From Sphingomonas sp. 32-66-10 (GTDB taxonomy: Bacteria; Pseudomonadota; Alphaproteobacteria; Sphingomonadales; Sphingomonadaceae): a DNA stretch of 64,000 nt. The position numbers and the translations under genes were made by a program. Of the stretch, positions 26,441-33,618 are shown piece by piece. The notes below the pieces were generated by a model that was not told the DNA's origin, searched no databases, and saw nothing but the letters and a program-made list of their open reading frames with translations. The stretch's first letter is position 1. Each line of letters starts with the position of its first letter. Location: NCBI GenBank assembly GCA_002280565.1, contig NCEF01000002.1, positions 62,001 through 126,000 of the forward strand, read 5' to 3'.

Positions 26441-27127
26441 TCAGCCGATCTGGCGGATCGCGGTGGTGGACACCTGGCCGATGCCAGGCAGGGTGAGGAT
26501 GGGGTTGCCGTCGCTGCCCATCGCGACCGAGGTCACGGGGGCCCAGACGAGCGGTTGGGCGGCCACTGCAGCGCCATTGGCATCGCGCGCGGCGACACGG
26601 ATGGTGAAGGGACCATCGCCGGCCGGTTCGCCGGTGTCGGTGGTGCCGTCCCATTCGAATTCGGTGCGGCCAGCCGGGGCGGAGCCGAGCGATACGCTCT
26701 TGAGGATCTCGCCGTTCGGCCCCTCGATCACGACATTGACCTCGGCCGCTTCCGCACCCAGTTCGATCATCCCGCCAAGCGAGCCGTCGGTGCGCGGATA
26801 GGCGACATCGCCCTGCGTCAGCACGGTACGGCCGACCCATGCGACCATATCGGTGGTGCTGGTCCCGCCGAGCTTGGCGGCGATCGCCTGCAGCGTCGTG
26901 TTCATCTCGCTGATTCCGGCCAGCGACGAGAATTGCGCCATTTGCGCAACCATCTGGGTGTTGTCGACCGGATCGAACGGGTCCTGGTTCTTCATCTGCG
27001 CGGTCATCAGCGTCAGAAAGTCGGCCTGGTCCATTTCCGACGAACCCAGCGAATTGGTGCTCGCCTGATTGGTCGTGCCGGTACGGGCGATGCCAAGGTT
27101 GCTCAGCGTCGTGTCGAAAGCGGTCAT
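26441..27127 (-). CDS. flgD: Flagellar hook assembly scaffold FlgD
   Basis: A 228-residue hook-cap protein needed for hook polymerisation. The conserved N-terminal part EMDQADFLTLMTAQMKNQDPFDPVDNTQMVAQMAQFSSLAGI (about 30-72) is diagnostic; the FlgD Ig-like and Tudor-like domains follow (GRTEFEWDGTTDTGEPAGDGPF). The ATG shares one base with the flgC stop. Confidence 0.96.
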   Translation of the reverse strand: MTAFDTTLSNLGIARTGTTNQASTNSLGSSEMDQADFLTLMTAQMKNQDPFDPVDNTQMVAQMAQFSSLAGISEMNTTLQAIAAKLGGTSTTDMVAWVGRTVLTQGDVAYPRTDGSLGGMIELGAEAAEVNVVIEGPNGEILKSVSLGSAPAGRTEFEWDGTTDTGEPAGDGPFTIRVAARDANGAAVAAQPLVWAPVTSVAMGSDGNPILTLPGIGQVSTTAIRQIG

Positions 27128-27540
27128 CAGCTGCGTCCCAGGTTGAGCGTCTGGGTGATCAGCGTCTTGGCCGTCTGCATCACTTCGACATTGTTTTGAT
27201 AGGTGCGGGCGGTCTCCATCATGTCGACCAGCTCGCGCGTTTCATCGACCGCGCTTTCCCAGACATTGCCTTCGGCATCGGCCATCGGGTTGCCGGGGTC
27301 GTAGCGCTTGGTCGGCGCTTCGCCCGCGACGACGACATTCTCGACATCGACCGTCGCCATGCCGCTCGCCGCATCGAAATGCGTGCGGAAGACGGGCTTC
27401 ATCGAGCGATAGGCCTCGCCCGGATTGGACGCGACCTGGCCGACATTGGCGAGGTTCGAGGCGGTGGTGTTCATCCGCACGAGCTGCGCCGACATGGCGC
27501 GACCCGCGACCTGGAAGATGGAAAGCGGCTGGTCGGACAT
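27127..27540 (-). CDS. flgC: Flagellar proximal rod protein FlgC
   Basis: A 137-residue rod subunit with the FlgC N-terminal segment FQVAGRAMSAQLVRMNTTASNLANVGQVASNPGEAYRSMKPVF and C-terminal ESAVDETRELVDMMETARTYQNNVEVMQTAKTLITQTLNLG. Length and motifs are standard. Placed three bases after flgB. Confidence 0.96.
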   Translation of the reverse strand: MSDQPLSIFQVAGRAMSAQLVRMNTTASNLANVGQVASNPGEAYRSMKPVFRTHFDAASGMATVDVENVVVAGEAPTKRYDPGNPMADAEGNVWESAVDETRELVDMMETARTYQNNVEVMQTAKTLITQTLNLGRS

Positions 27541-27543
27541 GGG

Positions 27544-27897
27544 TTATTCTCCCTTCAGCGCGCGCTTGAGCGTGTCGATGCGGCCGTTGAGAAAGGCGAG
27601 CGTCGTCTGATAGGCGACGGCATTCTCGGCAAAGGCGGTCTGTTCCGTCGCGAGCTCGACCGTGTTGCCATCGAGGCTGGACTGCAGCGGCACGCGATAC
27701 TTGGTCGCACCGCCGATCGGATCGGTGCCCGCCATACCGGGCGTTTCGATCGCATTCAGCGCTTCGCGAAAGTCGATGTCCTTCGCCTTGAAGCCCGGGG
27801 TCGAGGCGTTCGCGATGTTCGACGCGAGCACGCCCATGCGCTGCGACCGCACCTGAAGCGCCGCGCCGTGCACCCCGAAGAGACTGTTGCTGCCCAT
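27544..27897 (-). CDS. flgB: Flagellar proximal rod protein FlgB
   Basis: A 117-residue rod subunit, first of the eleven-gene flgBCDEFGHIJKL run. LFGVHGAALQVRSQRMGVLASNIANASTPGFKAKDIDF and the C-terminal ELATEQTAFAENAVAYQTTLAFLNGRIDTLKRALKGE are typical. The start at 27897 has AGGA at correct spacing and lies about 27 nt inside the transcript predicted from the sigma-54 promoter; the longer open frame upstream would cross that promoter. Confidence 0.94.
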   Translation of the reverse strand: MGSNSLFGVHGAALQVRSQRMGVLASNIANASTPGFKAKDIDFREALNAIETPGMAGTDPIGGATKYRVPLQSSLDGNTVELATEQTAFAENAVAYQTTLAFLNGRIDTLKRALKGE

Positions 27898-27933
27898 ATG
27901 AACGGTCCTCATGCCAATGTTCGGACGGTTACT

Positions 27934-27949
27934 AGCAATGGGCGTGCCA
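27934..27949 (-). promoter_or_regulatory. Sigma-54 promoter of the flgB operon
   Basis: TGGCACGCCCATTGCT on the minus strand matches the sigma-54 consensus TGGCACG-N4-TTGCW at every defined position, with GG and GC ten bases apart. The predicted start is near 27924, just upstream of the flgB ribosome site. Confidence 0.9.
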
Positions 27950-27980
27950 ATTTCCGGGGAGCTGGCCGGAATCGTCGCAT

Positions 27981-28068
27981 TTGCCGCTTTGCCGGCTAGG
28001 GACGGCAAGGATTTGCCGGTCGGCGGCGGCCGATTTGCCGCTTTTGCCGGTCGTGTGTGCCCTTGCCG
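27981..28068. promoter_or_regulatory. Enhancer cluster of TTGCCG half-sites between divergent sigma-54 promoters
   Basis: Seven copies of TTGCCG or its complement CGGCAA lie in 88 bp: 27981, 27989, 28003 (reverse), 28013, 28035, 28044 and 28063. The cluster lies between the flgB promoter and the promoter of the second stator pair. The motif resembles Caulobacter FlbD (ftr) half-sites; binding by the activator at 37919 is inferred. Confidence 0.7.
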
Positions 28069-28092
28069 GGGTTTCCTTCCCAGCGAGTGAAT

Positions 28093-28108
28093 TGGCCCGG
28101 CGCTTGCA
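28093..28108 (+). promoter_or_regulatory. Sigma-54 promoter of the motA-like/flgA/flgM unit
   Basis: TGGCCCGGCGCTTGCA differs from the consensus TGGCACG-N4-TTGCW at one position and keeps the GG-N10-GC core. The predicted start (about 28119) is only two bases before the first ATG, so the message may be leaderless or the true start codon may lie further in. Confidence 0.75.
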
Positions 28109-28120
28109 GAGCCCTCGCGC

Positions 28121-28807
28121 ATGAATAGTGCCGCATCCGCCGACCTCGCCGCGATCGCCCCGCTCGACGCGTCCGTGCTGCTCGATCCGCTGGCGCTCGC
28201 CATCGTGCTGGGCGGGACGGCGGTCAGCGTGGTGCTGCGTCATCGGCTGGCCGATGTCGGGCGCGGTCTGATTGCGCTCAAGACGCTCGCCCGCCGCCCG
28301 TTCGACGCCGCGCCGCTGATCGCGCAGGCCGGGTCGCTCGAGAAGATTGCGCGGCGCCATGGGCTGATCGCGCTCGACCGGTCGGTGATCGACGATCCCG
28401 ACATGGCAGCTGCGGTCGCCGCCGCCGTCGATGGCGCGAGCCCGTCGGAGATCGAGGGGATCGTCCGCGACCGCGCCGCAATGCGTGCCGAGCGGCACCG
28501 TGCGGTGATCGAACTGTGGAGCGGGGTGGCGGAGGCTGCCCCCGCCATGGGCCTGATCGGCACGATCCTGGGCCTGGTCCGCATGTTCGCGGCGATGGAC
28601 AATCCCGACCGGATCGGCGCGGCGATGGCGGTGGCACTACTCGCCACCCTCTATGGCGCGCTGCTCGCCAATCTGGTGGCCATGCCGATCGTCGCGCGCT
28701 TGAAGCGCCTCGCGCGGGTCGAGGCCACCGAACGGCTGCGGCTCGCAGCGCCACTGGCACGCCTCGCCACGCTCGAACGTGCGCGCAAACGCGAGATGGC
28801 GGCATGA
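28121..28807 (+). CDS. MotA/TolQ/ExbB-family stator-like protein (second set)
   Basis: A 228-residue membrane protein, shorter than the MotA at 18200. Hydrophobic segments: LLDPLALAIVLGGTAVSVVL near 20-40, AAPAMGLIGTILGLVRMFAAM near 140-160 and GAAMAVALLATLYGALLANLVAMPIVARL near 168-196. The last two match the channel-forming helices of the MotA/TolQ/ExbB superfamily. Its stop overlaps the start of a MotB-like gene, so the two likely form an ion-driven complex. Placement beside flgA suggests a flagellar role, but a TolQR/ExbBD-like role is possible. No ribosome site is visible at the ATG. Confidence 0.82.
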   Translation: MNSAASADLAAIAPLDASVLLDPLALAIVLGGTAVSVVLRHRLADVGRGLIALKTLARRPFDAAPLIAQAGSLEKIARRHGLIALDRSVIDDPDMAAAVAAAVDGASPSEIEGIVRDRAAMRAERHRAVIELWSGVAEAAPAMGLIGTILGLVRMFAAMDNPDRIGAAMAVALLATLYGALLANLVAMPIVARLKRLARVEATERLRLAAPLARLATLERARKREMAA

Positions 28808-29346
28808 CCGGCGCGCTTGCTTCCGACAGCTGGGATGAGATCGCGCCGGCGCGGTCGGTATGGCTCATCACGCTTGCCGATCTGGCGCTGTTGCTGATCG
28901 GCTTTTTCGTCCTGCTCCAGGCGCATCGCGAGGCGGACCGCAGCAAGCTGCTCGCGGGGTTGCGCAGCGGCTTTGGCACCGAAGCCCCGGCACCCGTCGA
29001 TCCGATGGCGGTCGCGCGGGCGCGGGTCGACGGCTACGCGCCCGGCAGCGCTGAAGCTGACCTGAGCGCGACCATCGCCTGGGCCCGCGATGTCGCCCGC
29101 GATGGCCGAACGGTCATCACCATCACCGGATCGACCGCGCACACCGGCGATGTCGATCCCCGCACCGGCAGCGCCGCCATCCTCGCCGCCGACCGCTCCC
29201 GCGCCGTTGCCGCGGCGTTGGTCGCGCAGGGCGCCGTGTCGCCCGATCGCCTGATCCTTCGTGTCGCGCCCGGCCAGCGCCGCGCCGTGACCCTGTCCGT
29301 CGGCTTTGCCGGCGATCCCCCATCAGCAGCTGGAGATTCCCAATGA
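28804..29346 (+). CDS. MotB-like stator partner with shortened OmpA-type domain
   Basis: A 180-residue protein with one N-terminal membrane helix, VWLITLADLALLLIGFFVLLQA, whose Asp26 matches the ion-binding Asp of MotB. The C-terminal 90 residues resemble a trimmed OmpA domain: AILAADRSRAVAAALVAQGAVSPDRLILRV fits, but the GHTD motif appears as GSTAHTGDVD. It overlaps the MotA-like gene (ATGA) and the next gene, flgA. Peptidoglycan binding may be altered. Length is about 60 percent of the full MotB at 17294. Confidence 0.78.
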   Translation: MTGALASDSWDEIAPARSVWLITLADLALLLIGFFVLLQAHREADRSKLLAGLRSGFGTEAPAPVDPMAVARARVDGYAPGSAEADLSATIAWARDVARDGRTVITITGSTAHTGDVDPRTGSAAILAADRSRAVAAALVAQGAVSPDRLILRVAPGQRRAVTLSVGFAGDPPSAAGDSQ

Positions 29347-29849
29347 TCGCACTCCTGATCGCCCTGTCCGGCCCGATCGCCGCATTCCAGTCGACCGAGG
29401 CGCTCGACCAGCTGGTCGAACGCTTCGCCGGCGCGCCGATCGGCGCAGAGGGCGGCGCGCGCGCTGCGGTGGACAAGCGCCTCAAGCTCGCCGCGTGCGA
29501 TTCGCCGCAACTCAGCTGGCGCTCGCCGGCCGAGGATGCGGTGGTGATCCGGTGCCAGGGGCCGCAGCAATGGCGCGTGTTCGTCGCCATCAACGCGCTG
29601 CCCAAGGCGGCCCCGACTGCGGCGGCCCCGGCCCTGGTCGCGGCAAAGCCCGAACTGATCATCCGCCGCGGCGATCCGGTGATGCTGGAGGCGGGTGCCG
29701 CCGGCTTCTCGATCACGCGCGAAGGGCTGGCGATGGGCGATGCTGCTGTCGGTGGGCGCGTGCTGGTCAAGACCGACGAAAAACGCCCGCCGGTCGCGGC
29801 CATAGCGCTTGCTCCCGGGCGCGCGAAGCTCCCCGGCTTCGGCGATTGA
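29343..29849 (+). CDS. flgA: P-ring assembly chaperone FlgA
   Basis: A 168-residue periplasmic protein that helps assemble FlgI into the P-ring. It has a short signal-like start (IALLIALSGPIAAF) and the C-terminal SAF domain pattern: ELIIRRGDPVMLEAGAAGFSITREGLAMGDAAVGGRVLVK. The closing SGK(V/I)-type element of FlgA is replaced by AIALAPGRAKLPGF. The N-terminal domain has Cys52 and Cys70, likely a disulfide. Translation is coupled to the MotB-like gene. Confidence 0.82.
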   Translation: MIALLIALSGPIAAFQSTEALDQLVERFAGAPIGAEGGARAAVDKRLKLAACDSPQLSWRSPAEDAVVIRCQGPQQWRVFVAINALPKAAPTAAAPALVAAKPELIIRRGDPVMLEAGAAGFSITREGLAMGDAAVGGRVLVKTDEKRPPVAAIALAPGRAKLPGFGD

Positions 29850-29891
29850 CTGACGGGCGGCCGAAAAATTCGCTGCCCGCGCATTTTTTCC

Positions 29892-29918
29892 TAAAGCTCC
29901 CGGTCAAAGCGTCGTTTT
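29892..29918 (+). promoter_or_regulatory. Possible FliA promoter of flgM
   Basis: TAAA followed after 15 nt by GTCGTTTT. The enteric consensus is TAAA-N15-GCCGATAA; the -10 matches in about half its positions. It is placed about 30 bases before flgM, which in many bacteria has such a promoter. Confidence 0.4.
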
Positions 29919-29949
29919 TGCGTATGTCCGCAGAAAAAGGGTCGCAGAC

Positions 29950-30234
29950 ATGGTGGATCCAGTCGGCTTCAAGCCTGCATCACTCGCCCCCCGGCTCACG
30001 CCGGTGGCTGCCGCCGTGCCCGTGCGGTCGGTGGAGGGTGCAACGCAGGCCGCCAATAGCAGCGCCGCCGCATCGCTGACCCAATCAGCTGCGGCCAGCG
30101 CTCCGGTCGATGCCGAGCGCGTCGCGCGGATCAAAAAGGCGATTGCCGACGGCAATTTCCCGCTGGTCCCCTCGACGATCGCCGACCGGCTGCTCGCGCT
30201 CAAGCTGCAGTGGAACCCGCATGACCAGGCATGA
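29950..30234 (+). CDS. flgM: Anti-sigma-28 factor FlgM
   Basis: A 94-residue protein whose C-terminal half carries the FliA-binding pattern DAERVARIKKAIADGNFPLVPSTIADRLLAL; the N-terminal half is Ala/Ser-rich and probably disordered. FlgM holds FliA (33615) inactive until the hook is complete, then is exported. The ATG follows a GGGTCGCAGAC leader. The stop overlaps the flgN start. Confidence 0.93.
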   Translation: MVDPVGFKPASLAPRLTPVAAAVPVRSVEGATQAANSSAAASLTQSAAASAPVDAERVARIKKAIADGNFPLVPSTIADRLLALKLQWNPHDQA

Positions 30235-30541
30235 CGCCCTGATCCGCGTGATCGAGGCGCTGCACGCCGAGATCGCCGCGCTCAAGGCGAATGATGTCGC
30301 CGCGCTCGAACGGGCGACGCGCGACAAATTGATCGGGATCGAGGCGGTGGGGGCCGCCAATGACGACGATCCCGCGCTGTCGGGCGAGCTCAAGGCGCTC
30401 GCCGAAGAAGCGCACCGGCTCAACGAAAGCTGCCGCATCTATGTCAACCTGATGGCCGCCAATGTGCGGCGGCGGCTGACGGCACTGACCGGCAATGACT
30501 TGCCGTCCTACCGGCCGGCAATTGCCGGTGGATATGGTTGA
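30221..30541 (+). CDS. flgN: FlgN family flagellar export chaperone
   Basis: A 106-residue helical protein: DALIRVIEALHAEIAALKANDVAALERATRDKLIGIEAV and EAHRLNESCRIYVNLMAANVRRRLTAL. These match FlgN, the chaperone for the junction proteins FlgK and FlgL. The ATG at 30221 overlaps the end of flgM. The 3' end encodes TTGCCG/CGGCAA enhancer half-sites for the next promoter, so coding and regulatory sequence overlap here. Confidence 0.83.
   Translation: MTRHDALIRVIEALHAEIAALKANDVAALERATRDKLIGIEAVGAANDDDPALSGELKALAEEAHRLNESCRIYVNLMAANVRRRLTALTGNDLPSYRPAIAGGYG
30490..30527. promoter_or_regulatory. Enhancer half-sites upstream of the transglycosylase-flhA promoter
   Basis: CGGCAA at 30490, TTGCCG at 30500 and the perfect palindrome CGGCAATTGCCG at 30516-30527, 66-103 bp before the sigma-54 promoter at 30593. 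Same motif as in the 27981-28068 cluster. Confidence 0.7.
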
Positions 30542-30592
30542 TTAGGCGTCGCTGACGCGATGCGCGGCACCGGCCGCATCCCAAGCAAAAAA

Positions 30593-30608
30593 TGGCACGG
30601 CTCTTGCT
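30593..30608 (+). promoter_or_regulatory. Sigma-54 promoter of the transglycosylase-flhA-fliA operon
   Basis: TGGCACGGCTCTTGCT matches TGGCACG-N4-TTGCW fully. The predicted start is near 30619, 27 bases before the transglycosylase ATG, and would carry flhA and fliA downstream. Confidence 0.9.
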
Positions 30609-30645
30609 GATCTACCCGAACCCAAGGGGATGAGAAGCAAGGCCT

Positions 30646-31521
30646 ATGACCGTACCTTCGATCGGAGCCAGAACGCACGTCACCACGGCGATCGCGACGG
30701 CGAGCCAGAAGACCGGCATCGACTTCAACTATCTGCTCGGCCAGGCGCAGGTCGAAAGCGGCATGCGTGCCGATGCGCGCGCGCACACCTCCAGCGCCAC
30801 CGGCCTCTATCAGTTCATCGAACAAAGCTGGCTCGGCGTGGTCAAGGATCATGGCGAGAAGCATGGCCTGGGCTGGGCGGCGGACAGCATCCGCCAGACC
30901 GCCAATGGCCGCTTCACCGTGTCCGATCCCGCAACGCGTCAGGCGATCCTGGCGCTGCGCAACGATCCGCAGGCCGCGTCGCTGATGGCCGCCGAACATG
31001 CAAGCGACAACAAGGATGCGCTGGAAGCTTCGCTGGGGCGTGAGGCGACCGGCACCGACCTGTACATGGCGCATTTCCTGGGCCTTGGCGGCGCGCGCAA
31101 ATTCCTGCGCGCAATGGACGCTGATCCGACCCGCGGCGCAGCGACCCTGTTTCCCGCCGCCGCGCGCGCCAACCGCAACATCTTCTACGCCCCGGATGGA
31201 TCGCAGCGCTCGCTCGGCCAAATCTATGAGCGCTTTGCCGGCAAGCTCGATCGCGGTGCCGCCGCGGTCGGCGCGACCGGCGCCGCATCGGGCAGCCTCG
31301 ACGCCCGTTTCCAGACGCTCGTCGCTGCGCTCGGTGAGGATGTCGAAGTGGTGCTGGGCAATGAAGCGGTCGGGCAGGATCGCGGCTGGCTGACCACGCT
31401 CGACCGGCTGCAGAGCGCCGGGCGGCTCAAGGCATCGACGGTGCCGAGCGTCAACCCGCTGCGCCCGACGCCGGAAACGGCGCGCCTGGCCTATCTCATG
31501 CTCGCGCAGATGGGGGCCTGA
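30646..31521 (+). CDS. Lytic transglycosylase (SLT domain), probably flagellar
   Basis: A 291-residue protein with an SLT domain in the first 150 residues: FNYLLGQAQVESGMRADARA (catalytic Glu37), SSATGLYQFIEQSWL, and GRFTVSDPATRQAILALRNDPQ. It cleaves peptidoglycan glycan strands. There is no signal peptide, and an in-frame TGA 12 bases before the ATG rules out an upstream one, so secretion must use another route or the protein is cytoplasmic. Its place before flhA and the domain-less FlgJ suggest it opens the wall for the rod. The C-terminal 130 residues are unrecognised. Confidence 0.88.
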   Translation: MTVPSIGARTHVTTAIATASQKTGIDFNYLLGQAQVESGMRADARAHTSSATGLYQFIEQSWLGVVKDHGEKHGLGWAADSIRQTANGRFTVSDPATRQAILALRNDPQAASLMAAEHASDNKDALEASLGREATGTDLYMAHFLGLGGARKFLRAMDADPTRGAATLFPAAARANRNIFYAPDGSQRSLGQIYERFAGKLDRGAAAVGATGAASGSLDARFQTLVAALGEDVEVVLGNEAVGQDRGWLTTLDRLQSAGRLKASTVPSVNPLRPTPETARLAYLMLAQMGA

Positions 31522-31527
31522 TCCGCG

Positions 31528-33618
31528 ATGAACGCACTGACCCTCAAGGGCAACTTCCTCCCCGGCTTGCGCAGCTTTGCGCTGCCCGTCGCCATCCTGG
31601 TGCTCGTGGGCATGATGGTCGTGCCGGTGCCGACCTTCCTGCTCGACGTCTTTTTCATCATGAACATCATCATCAGCCTTGCCGTGCTGATGGTGGCGCT
31701 GAACGCGCAAAAGCCGCTCGATTTTTCCGCTTTCCCGACCGTGCTGCTCTTCGCGACGCTGTTTCGGCTCGGCCTCAACGTCGCTTCGACCCGCGTCGTG
31801 CTCGGCCATGGGCATGAGGGCGAGGCGGCGGCCGGCCATGTGATCGAGGCGTTCGGGACGTTCATGATCGGCGGCGATTATGTCGTCGGCCTGTTCGTGT
31901 TCGCGATCCTGATCATCATCAACATGATCGTGGTGACCAAGGGTGCGGGTCGCGTGTCGGAAGTGTCGGCGCGCTTCACCCTCGACGCCTTGCCCGGCAA
32001 GCAGATGGCGATCGACGCCGACTTGAACGCCGGACTGATCACCCCCGACGAAGCCAAGGCACGCCGGATCGAGGTATCGACCGAAGCCGATTTCTACGGC
32101 GCGATGGACGGTTCGTCCAAGTTCGTGAAGGGCGACGCCGTCGCCGGCCTCTTGATTCTGTTCATCAACATCATCGGCGGCCTGATCCTGGGTCCGGTCA
32201 GCCATGGCCTGACACTGGGTGAGGCGGCGCAGACCTATGTGCTGCTCGCGATCGGCGACGCGTTGGTCGCGCAGATCCCCGCGCTGCTGCTCTCGATCGC
32301 CGCCGCCGCGATCGTGACGCGCGTGTCGGCGAACAAGGATCAGGACCTGACCGGTCAGATCGGTAGCCAGTTTGCCAGCCACCGCACCTGGACCCCGGTC
32401 GCGGTGATCACCGGCCTGCTCGCCTTCCTCCCCGGCATGCCCGCCTTCATCATCATCCCCGCTGCCGCAGGGTCAGGCTATATGGCGTGGAAGATGTGGC
32501 GTACGAGCAAGCTGCCGCCGCCCCCCGCCATCGTCGAGGCGGCCGAGCCGGTCGACCCTTCACGGATCGGCTGGGACGAGGTCACCGACAATATGCAGGT
32601 GATGATCGACATCGGCTATGGCCTGGTCCCGCTGGTCGACGAACGGCGCGGCGGCGCGCTGATGGGCCGGATCACTGGCGTGCGGCGTCAGCTGTCGAAG
32701 GAGCTCGGCTTCGTCGTGCCACAGGTGCGGGTGCGCGACGACATCAACATGGCGCCCTATGCCTATCGCATCGTCGTCGGCGGCGTGGTGATCGGGGAAG
32801 ACAGCGTCTCGCCCGACGAGATGCTGGCGCTCGACACTGGCCAGGCGGTCGGCACCCTGCCGGGCAAGCGCGCCAAGGACCCGACCTTCGGCCTCGATGC
32901 GATGTGGATTTCGCCCGCCGACGCCGATGCCGCGACGGGTCAGGGCTGGCTGGTCGTCGATCCCGGCACGGTGATGGCGACACACCTCAATCAGGCGCTG
33001 ATCCAGAATGCCGCCGACCTGCTCGGCCCGGACGAGGTTCAGGCGCTGCTCGACGGCTTGCGCGAACGCGCGGCGCAGCTGGTCGCGTCGCTCTCGCCCA
33101 ATCCGCTGTCGATCACGACGCTGACGCAGGTGCTGCGCGGACTGCTGGCGGAGAATATCCCGCTCAAGGAATTCCGCCGCATCGCCGCCGCGATCGCGCT
33201 CGCTGCCCAGCGCTCCGCCGACGCCGACGAGATTATCGAGCTGATCCGCCCCGAACTCGGCCCGCTGATCATCCAGCGGCTGTGCGGGGTGCGCGAACCG
33301 CTGCGCGTGATGACGCTGGAGGGGCAGCTCGAGGCGCTGCTGGGTCAGGCGATCCGGTCCGATCCGGCCAAGCGCCACACGATCGAACCCGACCTTGGCC
33401 GCCGCATTGTCGACGCGCTGCAGCGCGCCGCCCAGCCGCTCGTCGCCGAGGCCAAGCCGTTCGCCTTGGTCGTCCAGCCGACGATCCGCATCGCAATCCG
33501 CAAACTCGTCCGCACCGTCCTGCCCGACACCCCGGTGATGAGCTTCTTTGAAGTGCCCGAGGACAAGTCGGTCGAGGTCGTCGCCGTGATCGGCGCACCG
33601 GAGGCACTTGCCGCATGA
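31528..33618 (+). CDS. flhA: Flagellar type III export gate protein FlhA
   Basis: A 696-residue export gate component, full length. Eight N-terminal membrane helices (FALPVAILVLVGMMVVPVPTFLLDVFFIMNIIISLAVLMVAL onward), the FHIPEP-family linker VSEVSARFTLDALPGKQMAIDADLNAGLI, and a large cytosolic domain from about 350 that docks chaperone-cargo complexes. The stop overlaps the fliA start (ATGA). No flhF or flhG lies beside it, unlike in many polar flagellates. Confidence 0.98.
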   Translation: MNALTLKGNFLPGLRSFALPVAILVLVGMMVVPVPTFLLDVFFIMNIIISLAVLMVALNAQKPLDFSAFPTVLLFATLFRLGLNVASTRVVLGHGHEGEAAAGHVIEAFGTFMIGGDYVVGLFVFAILIIINMIVVTKGAGRVSEVSARFTLDALPGKQMAIDADLNAGLITPDEAKARRIEVSTEADFYGAMDGSSKFVKGDAVAGLLILFINIIGGLILGPVSHGLTLGEAAQTYVLLAIGDALVAQIPALLLSIAAAAIVTRVSANKDQDLTGQIGSQFASHRTWTPVAVITGLLAFLPGMPAFIIIPAAAGSGYMAWKMWRTSKLPPPPAIVEAAEPVDPSRIGWDEVTDNMQVMIDIGYGLVPLVDERRGGALMGRITGVRRQLSKELGFVVPQVRVRDDINMAPYAYRIVVGGVVIGEDSVSPDEMLALDTGQAVGTLPGKRAKDPTFGLDAMWISPADADAATGQGWLVVDPGTVMATHLNQALIQNAADLLGPDEVQALLDGLRERAAQLVASLSPNPLSITTLTQVLRGLLAENIPLKEFRRIAAAIALAAQRSADADEIIELIRPELGPLIIQRLCGVREPLRVMTLEGQLEALLGQAIRSDPAKRHTIEPDLGRRIVDALQRAAQPLVAEAKPFALVVQPTIRIAIRKLVRTVLPDTPVMSFFEVPEDKSVEVVAVIGAPEALAA

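Noticed and set aside
27898-28203. Upstream extension of flgB
   Set aside because: It runs through the sigma-54 promoter and enhancer region and is not FlgB-like.
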